From assembly GCA_963750735.1 (NCBI GenBank), contig CAVVRY010000003.1:186001-250000 (forward strand): a stretch of DNA of 64,000 nt, given 5' to 3'. This stretch comes from JANTGF01 sp963750735 (GTDB taxonomy: Bacteria; Bacteroidota; Bacteroidia; Bacteroidales; VadinHA17). Position numbers and translations under genes: made by a program. Positions 16,096-26,100 of the stretch are shown here, in pieces. Numbering within the stretch: position 1 is the first letter of the stretch; each line of letters opens with the position of its first letter. The notes below the pieces were generated by a model. It was not told the DNA's origin, did not search any database, and saw only the letters and a program-made list of their open reading frames with translations.

Positions 16096-18357
16096 ATGAG
16101 ATATTTATTTTTATTGATATCTGTTTCCCTTCTGAATATTACACAGCTATATTCTCAGAACAATTGTGTAGTAAAAGGATCCGTAATTGATTCAAAAACA
16201 AAACAATCACTTCCTGGTGCACATGTTTTTATTGATGAAAAAACTGGAGTAATGTCCGATGAGACAGGGAACTATAGCCTTACTCTGCCTCCCGGAACCT
16301 ACAACTTAAATTTTCAGTTTGTTGGCTACCAGCTTCTAACAAAGAAAATCAAACTTATTGAAGACCAAAGTACCAAGCTGGATATTGAATTGGTGCAATC
16401 TATAGAGGTATTGCAGGAAATTGTAGTCAGTGCAGAAAAGGAGGAGCAAAAATTATCGCATGTTACTGTTTCAATGTCACTGTTAAAACCCGCTCGGATT
16501 ATTGAGGATAACACCACATCTCTTGATCAAATCCTGAATAAAATGTCGGGGATAAATATACTTGATGGCCAACCCAGTATCAGGGGTGGAGGAGGTTACA
16601 GTTATGGTGCTGGAAGCCGGGTCCTTGCACTTGTGGATGGGTTACCTCTTATGTCAGCCGATGCAGAAGATATTAAATGGGACTTCCTTCCCATTGAAAC
16701 CACCTCACAGGTTGAAATTATTAAGGGTGCCTCATCTGTCCTATATGGTTCTTCCGCAATGAATGGAGTTGTTAATTTACGCACCAAGTCCCCTGGAGCA
16801 GATCCGGAAACTATGGTCCAGGGCTTTGGCGGTTTTTATCTAAGTCCTAAACGTAAAGAATTAATCTGGTGGGATTCACCTCGATGGTTTGCCGGTGCCT
16901 CCTTTTCACATGCAAGGAAAATCAAGAATCTTGAACTCACTGTAGGAGCTAATATTTACAAGGATAAGGGGTATCGTGAAAATGAATACGAAAACCGTGG
17001 AAGAGTAAACTTTAAACTTAACCACCGTTCAAAAAAAGTAAATGGGCTCGCCTATGGGGTAAACCTTAGTGCCATGTTTCTCAAAAAAGATGACTTCTTT
17101 TTATGGCAGAATGCCGATTCCGGAGCCTATCGTCAGAATATAGCTGGCACATCCTATTTAAATGGATTTCGACTCTATGTTGATCCACATATCAGCTATT
17201 TTAACCAGAAAGGTGCAAAGCATAGTCTGAAAACCAGGTATTTTAAAAATACAAATGACATCCCCGATAATCCTGATAAAAGTAATCAGTTCGATCTTTT
17301 CCTGGGTGAATACAAATATCAAAAGAAGTTCTCTGAACACTTCAACTGGACGGTAGGTGCCTATTTTAATTATTCATATGTCAGGGCAAACCTGTTTGGA
17401 GACCATTCCAGAACTGAAACGGCTCTGTTCACTCAATTGAATGGATCAATTGTAGCGAAGCTACTGTACAGTGTTGGATTCAGATGGGAAACCTACAGCT
17501 TAAACAAAGAGGTTGTTGTCCCAAAACCTGTCTTCAGAGCTGGTTTAAACTACCAGGCCTTACCACATACCTTTATAAGGATTTCTGCAGGCCAGGGCTT
17601 TCGTTTTCCATCTATCGCAGAAAAATATGCTTCCACTCAGGTAGGAGCACTGAATATTTTCCCAAATCCTGACCTTGAATCAGAAACCGGATGGAGTGCT
17701 GAAATTGGTGTAATGCAAGGTTATAAATTTGGAAATTGGACCGGGTTTTTTGATTTTGCATTTTTCAGGAACGAATATGTGAACATGATTGAATATACCT
17801 TTGGTGCCTACCCTCCCGACTCTATTACAATCCCCGGGCTTGAACATATTGGATTTAAGGCTCTGAATGTTGGAAAGGCCCGAATTACTGGTATTGAGGC
17901 AATAATTAATGCTTCGAGAGAAGTTGGAAAACTCAAGATTAATTTCCAGGCTGGGTATACTTTCCTTGATCCGGTTGATCTAACGATCCCCAAAAGTGAT
18001 ACAGTTAATAACATATTGAAATACCGCTTTCGTCATTCTGTTAAGGGGGACGTTAACTTTGCCTGGGAAAAATGGGGCACAGGGGCAACCCTTGTTTACA
18101 ACAGCTTTATGGAAAGGGTTGACTCCATATTTATCGATCCGGTTATTGGCAACCTTATTTTGCCGGGTTACCCGGCATATCGGCAAGCACATCAGAAAGG
18201 ATCTATTATTTTTGATTACAGGATATCATGGAATATTTCCGAAGCCGCTCGACTTTCTTTTATAATCAAAAACCTGTTTAATACTGAATATTTGGGCCGG
18301 CCGGGAGATATTTTACCGCACAGGAGTATAACCCTGCAGTTTTTATTAAAAATTTAA
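16096..18357 (+). CDS. TonB-dependent outer-membrane receptor
   Basis: A 753-aa receptor. Residues 1-20 are a signal peptide ending LYSQ. Residues about 23-110 are a CarboxypepD-like regulatory domain (GSVIDSKTKQSLPGAHVFIDE). The plug follows (LNKMSGINILDGQPSIRGGGGYSYGAGSRVLALVDGLPL, then VEIIKGASSVLYGSSAMNGVVNL). The rest is a beta-barrel ending in aromatic ITLQFLLKI, with the TonB-receptor C-box INLFNTEYLGRPG-like stretch. The layout is that of iron-chelate or cobalamin receptors rather than SusC, since no SusD partner is near. The ligand cannot be told. It converges on the T9SS cargo gene with only 9 bp between. Confidence 0.9.
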   Translation: MRYLFLLISVSLLNITQLYSQNNCVVKGSVIDSKTKQSLPGAHVFIDEKTGVMSDETGNYSLTLPPGTYNLNFQFVGYQLLTKKIKLIEDQSTKLDIELVQSIEVLQEIVVSAEKEEQKLSHVTVSMSLLKPARIIEDNTTSLDQILNKMSGINILDGQPSIRGGGGYSYGAGSRVLALVDGLPLMSADAEDIKWDFLPIETTSQVEIIKGASSVLYGSSAMNGVVNLRTKSPGADPETMVQGFGGFYLSPKRKELIWWDSPRWFAGASFSHARKIKNLELTVGANIYKDKGYRENEYENRGRVNFKLNHRSKKVNGLAYGVNLSAMFLKKDDFFLWQNADSGAYRQNIAGTSYLNGFRLYVDPHISYFNQKGAKHSLKTRYFKNTNDIPDNPDKSNQFDLFLGEYKYQKKFSEHFNWTVGAYFNYSYVRANLFGDHSRTETALFTQLNGSIVAKLLYSVGFRWETYSLNKEVVVPKPVFRAGLNYQALPHTFIRISAGQGFRFPSIAEKYASTQVGALNIFPNPDLESETGWSAEIGVMQGYKFGNWTGFFDFAFFRNEYVNMIEYTFGAYPPDSITIPGLEHIGFKALNVGKARITGIEAIINASREVGKLKINFQAGYTFLDPVDLTIPKSDTVNNILKYRFRHSVKGDVNFAWEKWGTGATLVYNSFMERVDSIFIDPVIGNLILPGYPAYRQAHQKGSIIFDYRISWNISEAARLSFIIKNLFNTEYLGRPGDILPHRSITLQFLLKI

Positions 18358-18366
18358 CTGGGTCAA

Positions 18367-19107
18367 TTATCTTGATTTAACCAGCTTGCCATTTAGAACT
18401 TTTTTGCCTCTTACAACTGAATATAGGTATATACCTGAAGGCAGTTCTTCCCCTGTGAACTTAAAGTAATTCTTTCCGGGTGATCCTAACATCTTCTCAT
18501 GGTATATCCGACGACCAACCATATTGAAAACTACAAGCTCAATTTCATCCGGTGTATTCAAATTAAAGCCTACACGCGTATTAACCTGGAATGGGTTTGG
18601 ATAACTTGCAATTAGACTGAAGCCATTATCAACAATTAAACCTGAAGCCGAAGGATGCTCAACCCGAATATATACGGAGGTATCGTCTGTCATAGGATCA
18701 AGCTTGGTAATTATTCCTGCAATTTTAATGGTGGGCGTTACGGTAATCCCCAGGTAATAGGTTCCTGAATCTGTGGGGGTTCCGGATAAGGATACACAGT
18801 AAACAGAATCGGGAAAAAATTCCCTGTACTCAGAAGAAAATACAATCCCGGGAGGTAAATTTAAAATTGTATCAAGCTCAATCTTTACTATTTCAGCTGA
18901 TAATTCACCAAATGAAAATGAGGCCGGTGTAATAATAGTAATTATCTCATCATATGGAACACCTTCCATGGCTGCAGGCAATGAATCAGGGCAAATTTCT
19001 CCCGGCTCGCCAATATCTTTGCAATTGATAGTATCGGGATACACACTGGGAATAGACTGAAATGGGTATTCCAATGAATCAAAACAGAAGCGAAGATTAA
19101 ACGACAT
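18367..19107 (-). CDS. Secreted protein with type IX secretion (Por) sorting tail
   Basis: About 246 aa from ATG 19107 (MSFNLRF). The last 80 residues form a T9SS C-terminal domain: SYPNPF, then GFNLNTPDEIELVVFNMVGRRI and ELPSGIYLYSVVRGKKVLNGKLVK. The middle carries an Ig-like putative domain (PPGIVFSSEYREFFPDSVYCVSLSGTPTDSGTYYLGI). A longer frame uses TTG at 19143, but a TATATTTG promoter-like element overlaps that point. An AAAGGAG lies 18 bp before the chosen ATG. I see no signal peptide, which a T9SS substrate needs, so the N-terminus may be damaged or the gene a fragment. Confidence 0.75.
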   Translation of the reverse strand: MSFNLRFCFDSLEYPFQSIPSVYPDTINCKDIGEPGEICPDSLPAAMEGVPYDEIITIITPASFSFGELSAEIVKIELDTILNLPPGIVFSSEYREFFPDSVYCVSLSGTPTDSGTYYLGITVTPTIKIAGIITKLDPMTDDTSVYIRVEHPSASGLIVDNGFSLIASYPNPFQVNTRVGFNLNTPDEIELVVFNMVGRRIYHEKMLGSPGKNYFKFTGEELPSGIYLYSVVRGKKVLNGKLVKSR

Positions 19108-19140
19108 AAAAAATATGTGATTTACTCCTTTCCCATATAT

Positions 19141-19148
19141 CAAATATA
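19141..19148 (-). promoter_or_regulatory. Candidate -7 element (TATATTTG) for the T9SS cargo gene
   Basis: Minus-strand TATATTTG, a perfect fit to TAnnTTTG, about 34 bp before the chosen ATG at 19107. It argues against the TTG start at 19143. Confidence 0.45.
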
Positions 19149-19261
19149 CGAAATTACTAAGTCACTTATCAAACTTTGTAATATCAGGGTAAAAATTGAA
19201 TAATATTAGAAAATATTCAGTAAACTCTATTTCATAAAGGATAATTTAACCAAATTTCTGA

Positions 19262-20293
19262 ATGGAAAAGTATGATGTGATCATTGTTGGTGGTGGTCCT
19301 GCAGGTTTGAGGTGCGCTGAAATACTGGGGGAATCGGACAAGAAAATACTCCTACTGGAGAAAAACCAGGAATTTGGCGATAAAGTTTGTGCAGGAGGAA
19401 TCACGCGCAAGGACCTTGAAATATTCGATGTTCCTGATGAAGTAATAGAGCATAAAATTGTTCATTCTGCCTTGCATTCTCCTAAAACGAAGCAAATATG
19501 GTACTGCCCATGAACCAGTTGTTTTTATGATAAACCGTAAAGAATTTGGAGCTATGGCAAAAAAAACGAATACAGGCTGAGAAAATAAAAATTGCTACAG
19601 CGGAGAAAGTTAGTTAAAATTGAATCCAACAAACTCATTACAAAATCCGGAAAAGAATATGGATATACCAACCTGGTGGGAGCCGATGGCTCAAATTCTG
19701 TAGTGCGCAGGCACTTAAATATCCCTGTTGAAAAAGTACTAATTGGCATTCAGTATTCAATACCTGTCATTGTAGAAGAACCAAGATTGGAAATATTTAT
19801 GGACGCAAACTATTTTCATTCAGGCTATGCCTGGATTTTTCCTCACAGAAACAGTATTTCGGTTGGATGTACCTGCGATCCAAAAAGACTTCCTGCAAGA
19901 AAACTAAAAGAAAACTTTCATGCCTGGCTTAATAAAAAGGGATTTGACATATCAAATGCCACCTACCAATCCTGCCCAATTAGTTTTGATTACAGGGGTA
20001 TAAAATTTGGAAATACTTTTTTAGCAGGCGATGCTGCCGGTCTTGCCTCGGGTTTTACAGGAGAAGGGATATTCCAGGCCCTGGTTTCAGGAGAAGCGGC
20101 TGCAAGGATGATTCTGGATAAAAACCATATATCAGGTGATTTAGAATATGTTCTCAGGTATAACCGGATTCAGAATAAAATCATGTGGTATTTTTCACGA
20201 TCTGGCCCTCTAAAGAATTTAATTTTTGAGGCTGTCCTAATTGCTCTTAAAAACAAGTATTTTGTGAATAAAGTAAATTCCTCTTTTTCATGA
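19262..20293 (+). pseudogene. Geranylgeranyl-reductase-family FAD oxidoreductase, frameshifted
   Basis: The N-terminal 84 residues carry the FAD dinucleotide motif VIIVGGGPAGLRCAEIL and KVCAGGITRKDLEIF. A later frame from about 19617 carries LVGADGSNSVVRRHL, the second FAD motif AGDAAGLASGFTGEGIFQAL and the family C-terminus. Between about 19490 and 19615 the reading shifts at least three times; residues GTAHEPVVFMINRKEFGAMAKK and AEKIKIATAEKV are found in successive frames and restore a normal protein of about 340 aa. Family members saturate isoprenoid chains of lipids or quinones. Either decayed or affected by base-call errors; the residues on both sides of each break are well conserved, which favours recent damage or error. 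Confidence 0.75.
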
Positions 20294-20332
20294 TAATACC
20301 TCATCGAAAAAAAATTGAAATCTGATAGATAT

Positions 20333-20536
20333 TTATTTCTTAAAAATCTCGTTCTTCATTTCTTTTACAGGTCGCCCCCCTATAGCAACATTCTCAAAAG
20401 GCATTTCACGAATAAAAATATAAAAAATGTTTTTAGTTTTACCTGTTATTTCAGTAGCGACGTCTTTAAGTTTGGTTATAAGTTCTTTCTTCATTTCATC
20501 GCTAAGCTTTCCGCCTTCAAAAGTTATTAATGGCAT
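20333..20536 (-). CDS. 4-oxalocrotonate tautomerase-like protein
   Basis: A 67-aa protein of the tautomerase superfamily. After removal of Met1 the catalytic Pro is N-terminal (MPLITFEGG), followed by the family helix LSDEMKKELITKLKDVATEITGK and strand IFYIFIREMPFENVAIGG. Members of this size form hexamers and move protons in 2-hydroxydienoates. Single gene, opposite to its neighbours; its substrate is not evident. Confidence 0.85.
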   Translation of the reverse strand: MPLITFEGGKLSDEMKKELITKLKDVATEITGKTKNIFYIFIREMPFENVAIGGRPVKEMKNEIFKK

Positions 20537-20725
20537 AAGATTCGTATTAGATTAAACTTTTGGAACATAAAATATTTTCAGGATCAAAATTATTAGATTT
20601 ATTTGAATATCTCTTAATATTAAAAATGAATCTAACATTAAAATTAAATCCCGTTACTGCTAATTCTATAGCGATTTGAAATTCAGCGGCTTTTGTCGTA
20701 TATTGCATAGCTACAACTAAATAAA

Positions 20726-22423
20726 ATGTCTGAAAAAACCAATAATTTAATGAGATTCTGGCATGAATTAAAACGTCGCAAGGTAATTCATGTTATTGTC
20801 GTATATGCAACATCTTCATTTGTAATAATTGAATTAATAAATAATATTTTTGAACCCCTAAGATTACCAAATTGGACTCCAACAATGGTGATAATAATTC
20901 TTGCAATTGGATTCCCATTTGCCATAATTTTATCATGGGTTTTTGATTTAACACAAAAAGGTATAATTAAGACCGAACCCATCGAAACAGTAAAAACAAA
21001 TGGGAAAAAGAATTTATCAACTGAACAAGTTTCTCGATTAGAAAATTCTATAGCGGTTCTTCCATTTCAAGATATGAGTCCAAAAAAAGATCAGGAATAC
21101 TTTTGTGACGGTATCACAGAAGAAATAATTAATGCACTTACAAACGTAACCAACTTAAAGGTTATAGCAAGAACATCAGCTTTTGCTTTTAAGAATAAAT
21201 ATGAGGATATACGTAAAATAGGGAGGGAATTATATGTGGAGAATATATTGGAAGGAAGTGTAAGAAAGGCTGGGAAAAAGTTACGCATTACAGCACAGCT
21301 TATCAATGTTTCTGATGGATCTCATTACTGGTCTGAAACTTACGACAGGGAAGTTAAAGATGTCTTTGAAATTCAGGATGAGATATCCCTTGCCATTGTA
21401 GATAAACTTAAAGTTGAACTGGTGGCTGAGGAAAAAGAAAAGATATTGAAATCTCATACCAACAACCTTGAGGCTTATAACCTTTATCTTAAGGGTCGTC
21501 ATTACTGGCATAACCACCGTACCGAAAATGGTCTGGCAAAAGCCATGGATTGCTTTAGAAAAGCTATTGAATCAGATCCAGATTATGCTCTTGCCTATAC
21601 AGGCCTGGCAGATACATACAGTGCTTCAATTGATTGGGGATACCTAAATCCGATTGAAACTGTACCAGAAACTAAAAAGCTTCTCTCAAAATCTCTAGAA
21701 TTAGATAATTCAGTTGCCGAAACCTATATTGGGCTGATATATCCACAGGCATTTTTTGACATGGAATGGGATAAAGCCGAGCAGAGTGCCAAAATGGCTT
21801 TGCAGCTTAATAATAATTCGCCGTCTGTTCATCATTTTTACGCAATGTACCAGATGTGCCAGGGAAATTTTGACATCGCACTCGAGCATAACAGAAAAGC
21901 TAGGGAGCTAGATCCCCTATCGGTAATTTTTAATTTTGCCTGCGGATTGATATTCTATAATTCAAGGCAGTATGAAAAATCCATTGAGCAATATAAAAAG
22001 GCATTGGCACTTGACAATAACTTTGTGCTGGTTCATTTATGGGCTATTTTCCCTTTATTTCAAGCTGGGCAATATGAGGAAATTGTGAGTGGATACCAGA
22101 AATTGCTCTTGCATGATATAAAAACTGAACGGTTCGCAAGCTAAAATTCAGGTTATTTTTAATGAAGTCAGGAATCAGATGGATTTCTGACCTGGTTTAT
22201 TGAAGAGGGAGTTAATTTGGATATGGGAATCTATAATCATGCTTATTGGAAAGCTGTATCCTATTCCTTGCTTCAAAAAAATGACCTTGCTTTTGAAGAA
22301 CTTGAAAATGTAATGAAAGTAAAGTCTATAAGGATGAATTACATTAATATCGATCCAGGACTTGACAATATCCGGTCAGATCCCAGGTTTACATTAGTTC
22401 TTAAAAAATTAAAGATTACCTGA
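20726..22423 (+). pseudogene. Membrane-anchored TolB-like/FlgO and TPR protein, frameshifted near its C-terminus
   Basis: Residues 1-80 have a cytosolic HELKRRKV patch and two membrane spans. Residues about 108-230 are a TolB-like N-terminal (FlgO-type) domain: SIAVLPFQDMSPKKDQEYFCDGITEEIINALT, then IARTSAFAFKNK and LEGSVRKAGKKLRITAQLINVSDG. TPR helices follow. The frame stops at 22144; a second frame (22217-22423, GVNLDMGIYNHAYWKAVSYSLLQKNDLAFEEL) supplies the expected last repeats, so the original protein was about 565 aa. Related proteins often sit behind adenylate cyclase or kinase domains; here no catalytic domain is present. The paralogue at 24088 shares the membrane module. Confidence 0.75.
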
Positions 22424-22461
22424 TTTGATCACATTTTAAATAAGAACGTGAAAATATTTGA

Positions 22462-23346
22462 CTAAGTTAATACTATCGGCTTCCATTGATATGCATTTCC
22501 TTTCCTAATAATATGACCAAGACTTGGAAACGGTGGAAAGTGTTGAGCAAGCACCCATGCTTGCTTTTCAGATAGCAAATCACAAAGCTTTCGCTTGGTA
22601 TCATTCGCCACATCAGGAATAATATCAAAGACAGGAATTACACTCAATTTCTCAATCAAAAAGGGAAAAACTATGGCGTCACCAACAAAATAAAGCTCCT
22701 CTCCATCTGATGAAAAAGAAACGGCCATATGTCCGGGGGTATGACCGGGAGTTGAATGTACATTTACACCAGGAAATATCTCTGTTTCTTCAGTTATCAA
22801 TTCAATACGATCCATTATAGGTCCCAATTGCCCTCGAGCTACTTTCATGAATACTTCTGTAGGGACAATTTTAGAAAGATGCCTATTCACTTCTTTATAT
22901 GCTTCTTCAGAGAACCAAAACTCCCGTTCATCTTTCCACATAAAATAACGAGCATTTGGATAATTTGGCACCCCGTCTTCACTTAAAGTACCACCAATAT
23001 GATCAGGATGAGCATGGGTTATAAATACAGTATCAATATCTTCAGGGGAAATACCGGCTTTTTTGAGATTCTCGGCTAACTTACCAGTATTGGGTCCAAG
23101 TTTGCCTGCTCCCATATCCACTAAAATTTTGTGATTCCCTGTATCCACATACAAGAAAGTATAAGGGGACCTGATTTTTCCAGCAACTATTGGATAATCA
23201 CTCAGGTATTCAATAATCTCCTTCAATGAAAGAGTTTCAAAAAGTGATAATGGATCATAATCATAACTCCCATCACTAATTGAAATACACTTGAACTTTC
23301 CAACTTTAAATTTATAAAAGTCCACTAATCGCTCCAATTGTGGCAT
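22462..23346 (-). CDS. MBL-fold metallohydrolase
   Basis: A 294-aa metallo-beta-lactamase-fold hydrolase. The metal site HAHPDHIGG is at 111-119, with further ligands in STPGHTPGHMAV and FVGDAIVF and a final His in LAQHFPPF. The layout resembles lactonase-like and other small-molecule MBL hydrolases (AttM/AiiB-like group), but the substrate is not determined. It converges on the TolB-like gene and shares a short gap with an FMN-binding gene on the same strand. Confidence 0.85.
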   Translation of the reverse strand: MPQLERLVDFYKFKVGKFKCISISDGSYDYDPLSLFETLSLKEIIEYLSDYPIVAGKIRSPYTFLYVDTGNHKILVDMGAGKLGPNTGKLAENLKKAGISPEDIDTVFITHAHPDHIGGTLSEDGVPNYPNARYFMWKDEREFWFSEEAYKEVNRHLSKIVPTEVFMKVARGQLGPIMDRIELITEETEIFPGVNVHSTPGHTPGHMAVSFSSDGEELYFVGDAIVFPFLIEKLSVIPVFDIIPDVANDTKRKLCDLLSEKQAWVLAQHFPPFPSLGHIIRKGNAYQWKPIVLT

Positions 23347-23437
23347 ATAATATCATTTATATATTAATGATTATTAGTTACTGATGATAATTAAAAATTA
23401 CCAGAAAAAGGAATTCTAAGTCTGACATGATTACAAG

Positions 23438-23872
23438 TCAGAATTTAATTCTTTCCAAATCAGGTTCTCTCAGAACATCGGCCATAGTCCAAAAGTGGGC
23501 CTCACCTGATGCTAATCGAAATATTTCAGTTACATCATCCAGAGACCGTCCTACAATCTGTGCAAGAAACTCTCTATCTTTTAACATTTTACTTTGCAGG
23601 ATTTCATCATTTATAAACTCCAGAGCACCTGTAAGCCTCATTTGCCTAGCATCACCTAATTCTTTTGGGTTATTATAGAAACAAATTTCTACCCTGGGAT
23701 TAAGATGCATTTGTTTGCTCATATTTTTGGGAGAAAGAGTTCCAAAATAAAACCCATTTTCATCTGCAAACCATAGAAGTATGGCTCTAACTCTCGGCTG
23801 ATCCCCATCTGTGGTGGCTAAATAACATAGTGGATTTTCCGAAGCGAACTTAATACAATCTTGTACATCCAT
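23438..23872 (-). CDS. Pyridoxamine 5'-phosphate oxidase-like FMN-binding protein
   Basis: A 144-aa split-barrel flavin protein. It has the fold's opening ENPLCYLATTDGDQPRVRAILLWF and the FMN-contact stretch FGTLSPKNMSKQMHLNPRVEICFYN. Such proteins bind FMN or F420 and reduce varied substrates; general-stress 26-like proteins belong here. Complete and unbroken. A short gap separates it from the MBL hydrolase on the same strand. Confidence 0.8.
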   Translation of the reverse strand: MDVQDCIKFASENPLCYLATTDGDQPRVRAILLWFADENGFYFGTLSPKNMSKQMHLNPRVEICFYNNPKELGDARQMRLTGALEFINDEILQSKMLKDREFLAQIVGRSLDDVTEIFRLASGEAHFWTMADVLREPDLERIKF

Positions 23873-24087
23873 TGTTAGTTTTTTTTGGTTAGTTGATAAT
23901 ATATTGCATTAAAAAAAAATCACAGGATAGGTTTGTAATCATCTATTCCCCTTAAGGTTAAAGATCATCCAAAGTAAGAAAAAATAATCATTCCTACAAG
24001 AAGTAGTATATTTTATTTCTTGTATATGAAGGTCAGATTTGTCATTCCTTTTCAAATTTTGTAACTTGATGGATTATAAAAATCATT

Positions 24088-26004
24088 ATGGGCTCAGATC
24101 CCAATAAGCTCTCCCAGTTCTGGCAGGAACTTAAGCGCCGAAAGGTCTTCAGGGTAATGGCTATGTATGCTGCCACTGCTTTTATTATCATTGAAGCAGG
24201 AGATATTATATTACCACGACTTGGATTACCTGATTGGACGGTTACTTTCATTATAGTTTTATTGATTATTGGATTTCCATTATCTCTAATACTATCATGG
24301 ATATTTGACTTAACTCCCGAAGGGGTAAAAAAGACAGGATCCATTGAAGAAGCTAAAAAGCTGGAAGCAACTTCAATTCCTGCGAAAAGAAAAATAAAGC
24401 TAAGTGATGTAATTATTTTTACTCTTATTGTGATTGTAGGATTCCTGGTTTATCCAAAAATATTCAATAAAGACAAATTTGAAGGAATTCGGGATCCAGA
24501 TGGAAAGATTTCTATAGCGGTTATGCCTTTTGAGAACCTGTCTGGAGACACTTTGTACAATGTTTGGCAAAGTGGATTTCAAAATCTCCTTATCTCTGAG
24601 TTATCCAATTCAGAAGAGTTAGCGGTACGACAATATCAAACCATGTATTCAATATTGGAAAGTAATAAAACCTCTAATTATGCATCCATCACACCATCAA
24701 TAGCGAGTAAACTAGCATCGAACCTGCAGACACGGACATTTATACTTGGGAAAATACTTAAAGCTGGTAAAAAGATTCGATTAAATGTTCAATTGGTAAA
24801 TACTGGAACGGAAGAAGTATATAAAACTTACCAAGTAGAAGGGAAAGCGGAAGATGATGTATTTATTCTGGCTGACTCCTTATCAGGCTTGATAAGAAAT
24901 TATCTTGAAATCAAAAAAATGACTGAGGAATTGAACTCGCCTGTGATCCGTGAATCTATTTACACAAATTCCTCTGAAGCATATCGTTATTTTATTCATG
25001 GCTGGGATGCATTTATGGATTTAGATTTTCAAATAGCAATAAAGTGGCTTTCAATGGCAATAGAAACCGATTCAAACTTTATAATGGCATATGGAACCAT
25101 GTCATACACATATATGGTAAGTGGGAATGATAGACAGGCAAAATATTGGTGTAATAAGGTTTATACTAAAAGAGATGAATTGCCATTAAAGGAAAAACTA
25201 ATGATTGATCACCTTCATGCCTATTATTTTGCAATGCCAAATGAAGAAATAAATTATCTTAAGCAATTTCTGGAGATAGATGAACTAAACCCCACCTACT
25301 GGTACCTACTCGGTTTAGCATATTACCAAAAACTTGAGAATTATGAAGATGCTATAATCAATCTTGAAAAAGCTCTCGAAATTCATAGAAAATGGGGAAG
25401 CAATTATCGTAACCCATGGATCTATGCATGCCTGGGAAATTCATATCATAAAGTCAATGACCATAAAAGAGAAAAAGAGGTGTTTGAAATGGGGTTAAGC
25501 ATATTTCCTGATTATACAAGAATAATAGAACATCAGGCTGCATGTGCTCTTTCACAGGGAGAGAAATTGAAAGCCGATGAACTAATTGCGAAATACATAT
25601 CAATAACTAAAAATAATAGGCATTGGGCGGAGGCGAGAATATTTTCAGGGGTAGGAAATATATATGCTGAGGCCGGACTGAAAGATAAAGCAGAAGATAG
25701 TTATCGTCAAGGCCTGAATTTAGATCCTGAAAATCCTTCAAGGATGAATAGCCTGGCCTGGTTTCTGATTAATAATGACGTGAATATTGATGATGGAATT
25801 AAAATTATCAATAAAGCACTGAAACTAGAACCAGACAACTGGTATTATTTAGATACAAAAGGATGGGGCCTTTATAAACAAGGCAGGTATGAAGAATCAC
25901 AGAAGATCCTCAATGGGTCATGGCATTTAAGACCATATTATAACCACGCTGGTTACCAACATATCCTAGAGGTCGAAAAAGCACTCGCCAACCAGAATCA
26001 ATAG
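24088..26004 (+). CDS. Membrane-anchored TolB-like and TPR protein
   Basis: A 638-aa intact paralogue of the 20726 gene. The N-terminal FWQELKRRKVFRVMAMYAATAFIIIEAGDII plus a second span at about 50-70 and a third span at about 107-125 anchor it; the rest should lie outside the cytoplasm. A TolB-like domain follows (ISIAVMPFENLSGDTLYNVWQSGFQNLLISELSN; LGKILKAGKKIRLNVQLVNTGTEEVYKT). TPR repeats fill residues about 295-630. The shared module is joined to quite different C-terminal repeats in the two paralogues. A role in sensing or scaffold assembly is a guess. Confidence 0.8.
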   Translation: MGSDPNKLSQFWQELKRRKVFRVMAMYAATAFIIIEAGDIILPRLGLPDWTVTFIIVLLIIGFPLSLILSWIFDLTPEGVKKTGSIEEAKKLEATSIPAKRKIKLSDVIIFTLIVIVGFLVYPKIFNKDKFEGIRDPDGKISIAVMPFENLSGDTLYNVWQSGFQNLLISELSNSEELAVRQYQTMYSILESNKTSNYASITPSIASKLASNLQTRTFILGKILKAGKKIRLNVQLVNTGTEEVYKTYQVEGKAEDDVFILADSLSGLIRNYLEIKKMTEELNSPVIRESIYTNSSEAYRYFIHGWDAFMDLDFQIAIKWLSMAIETDSNFIMAYGTMSYTYMVSGNDRQAKYWCNKVYTKRDELPLKEKLMIDHLHAYYFAMPNEEINYLKQFLEIDELNPTYWYLLGLAYYQKLENYEDAIINLEKALEIHRKWGSNYRNPWIYACLGNSYHKVNDHKREKEVFEMGLSIFPDYTRIIEHQAACALSQGEKLKADELIAKYISITKNNRHWAEARIFSGVGNIYAEAGLKDKAEDSYRQGLNLDPENPSRMNSLAWFLINNDVNIDDGIKIINKALKLEPDNWYYLDTKGWGLYKQGRYEESQKILNGSWHLRPYYNHAGYQHILEVEKALANQNQ

Positions 26005-26100
26005 ATTTTGACTTCTTATAATTTCTTAGAATATGCAGCACCTTCAAAAATTCATCGTCTTTTTTATATCCTTTGATAACCCATAAAATTTATACACACT

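Noticed and set aside
16326..16787. Minus-strand frames inside the TonB receptor
   Set aside because: The plus-strand receptor is continuous and full of family motifs.
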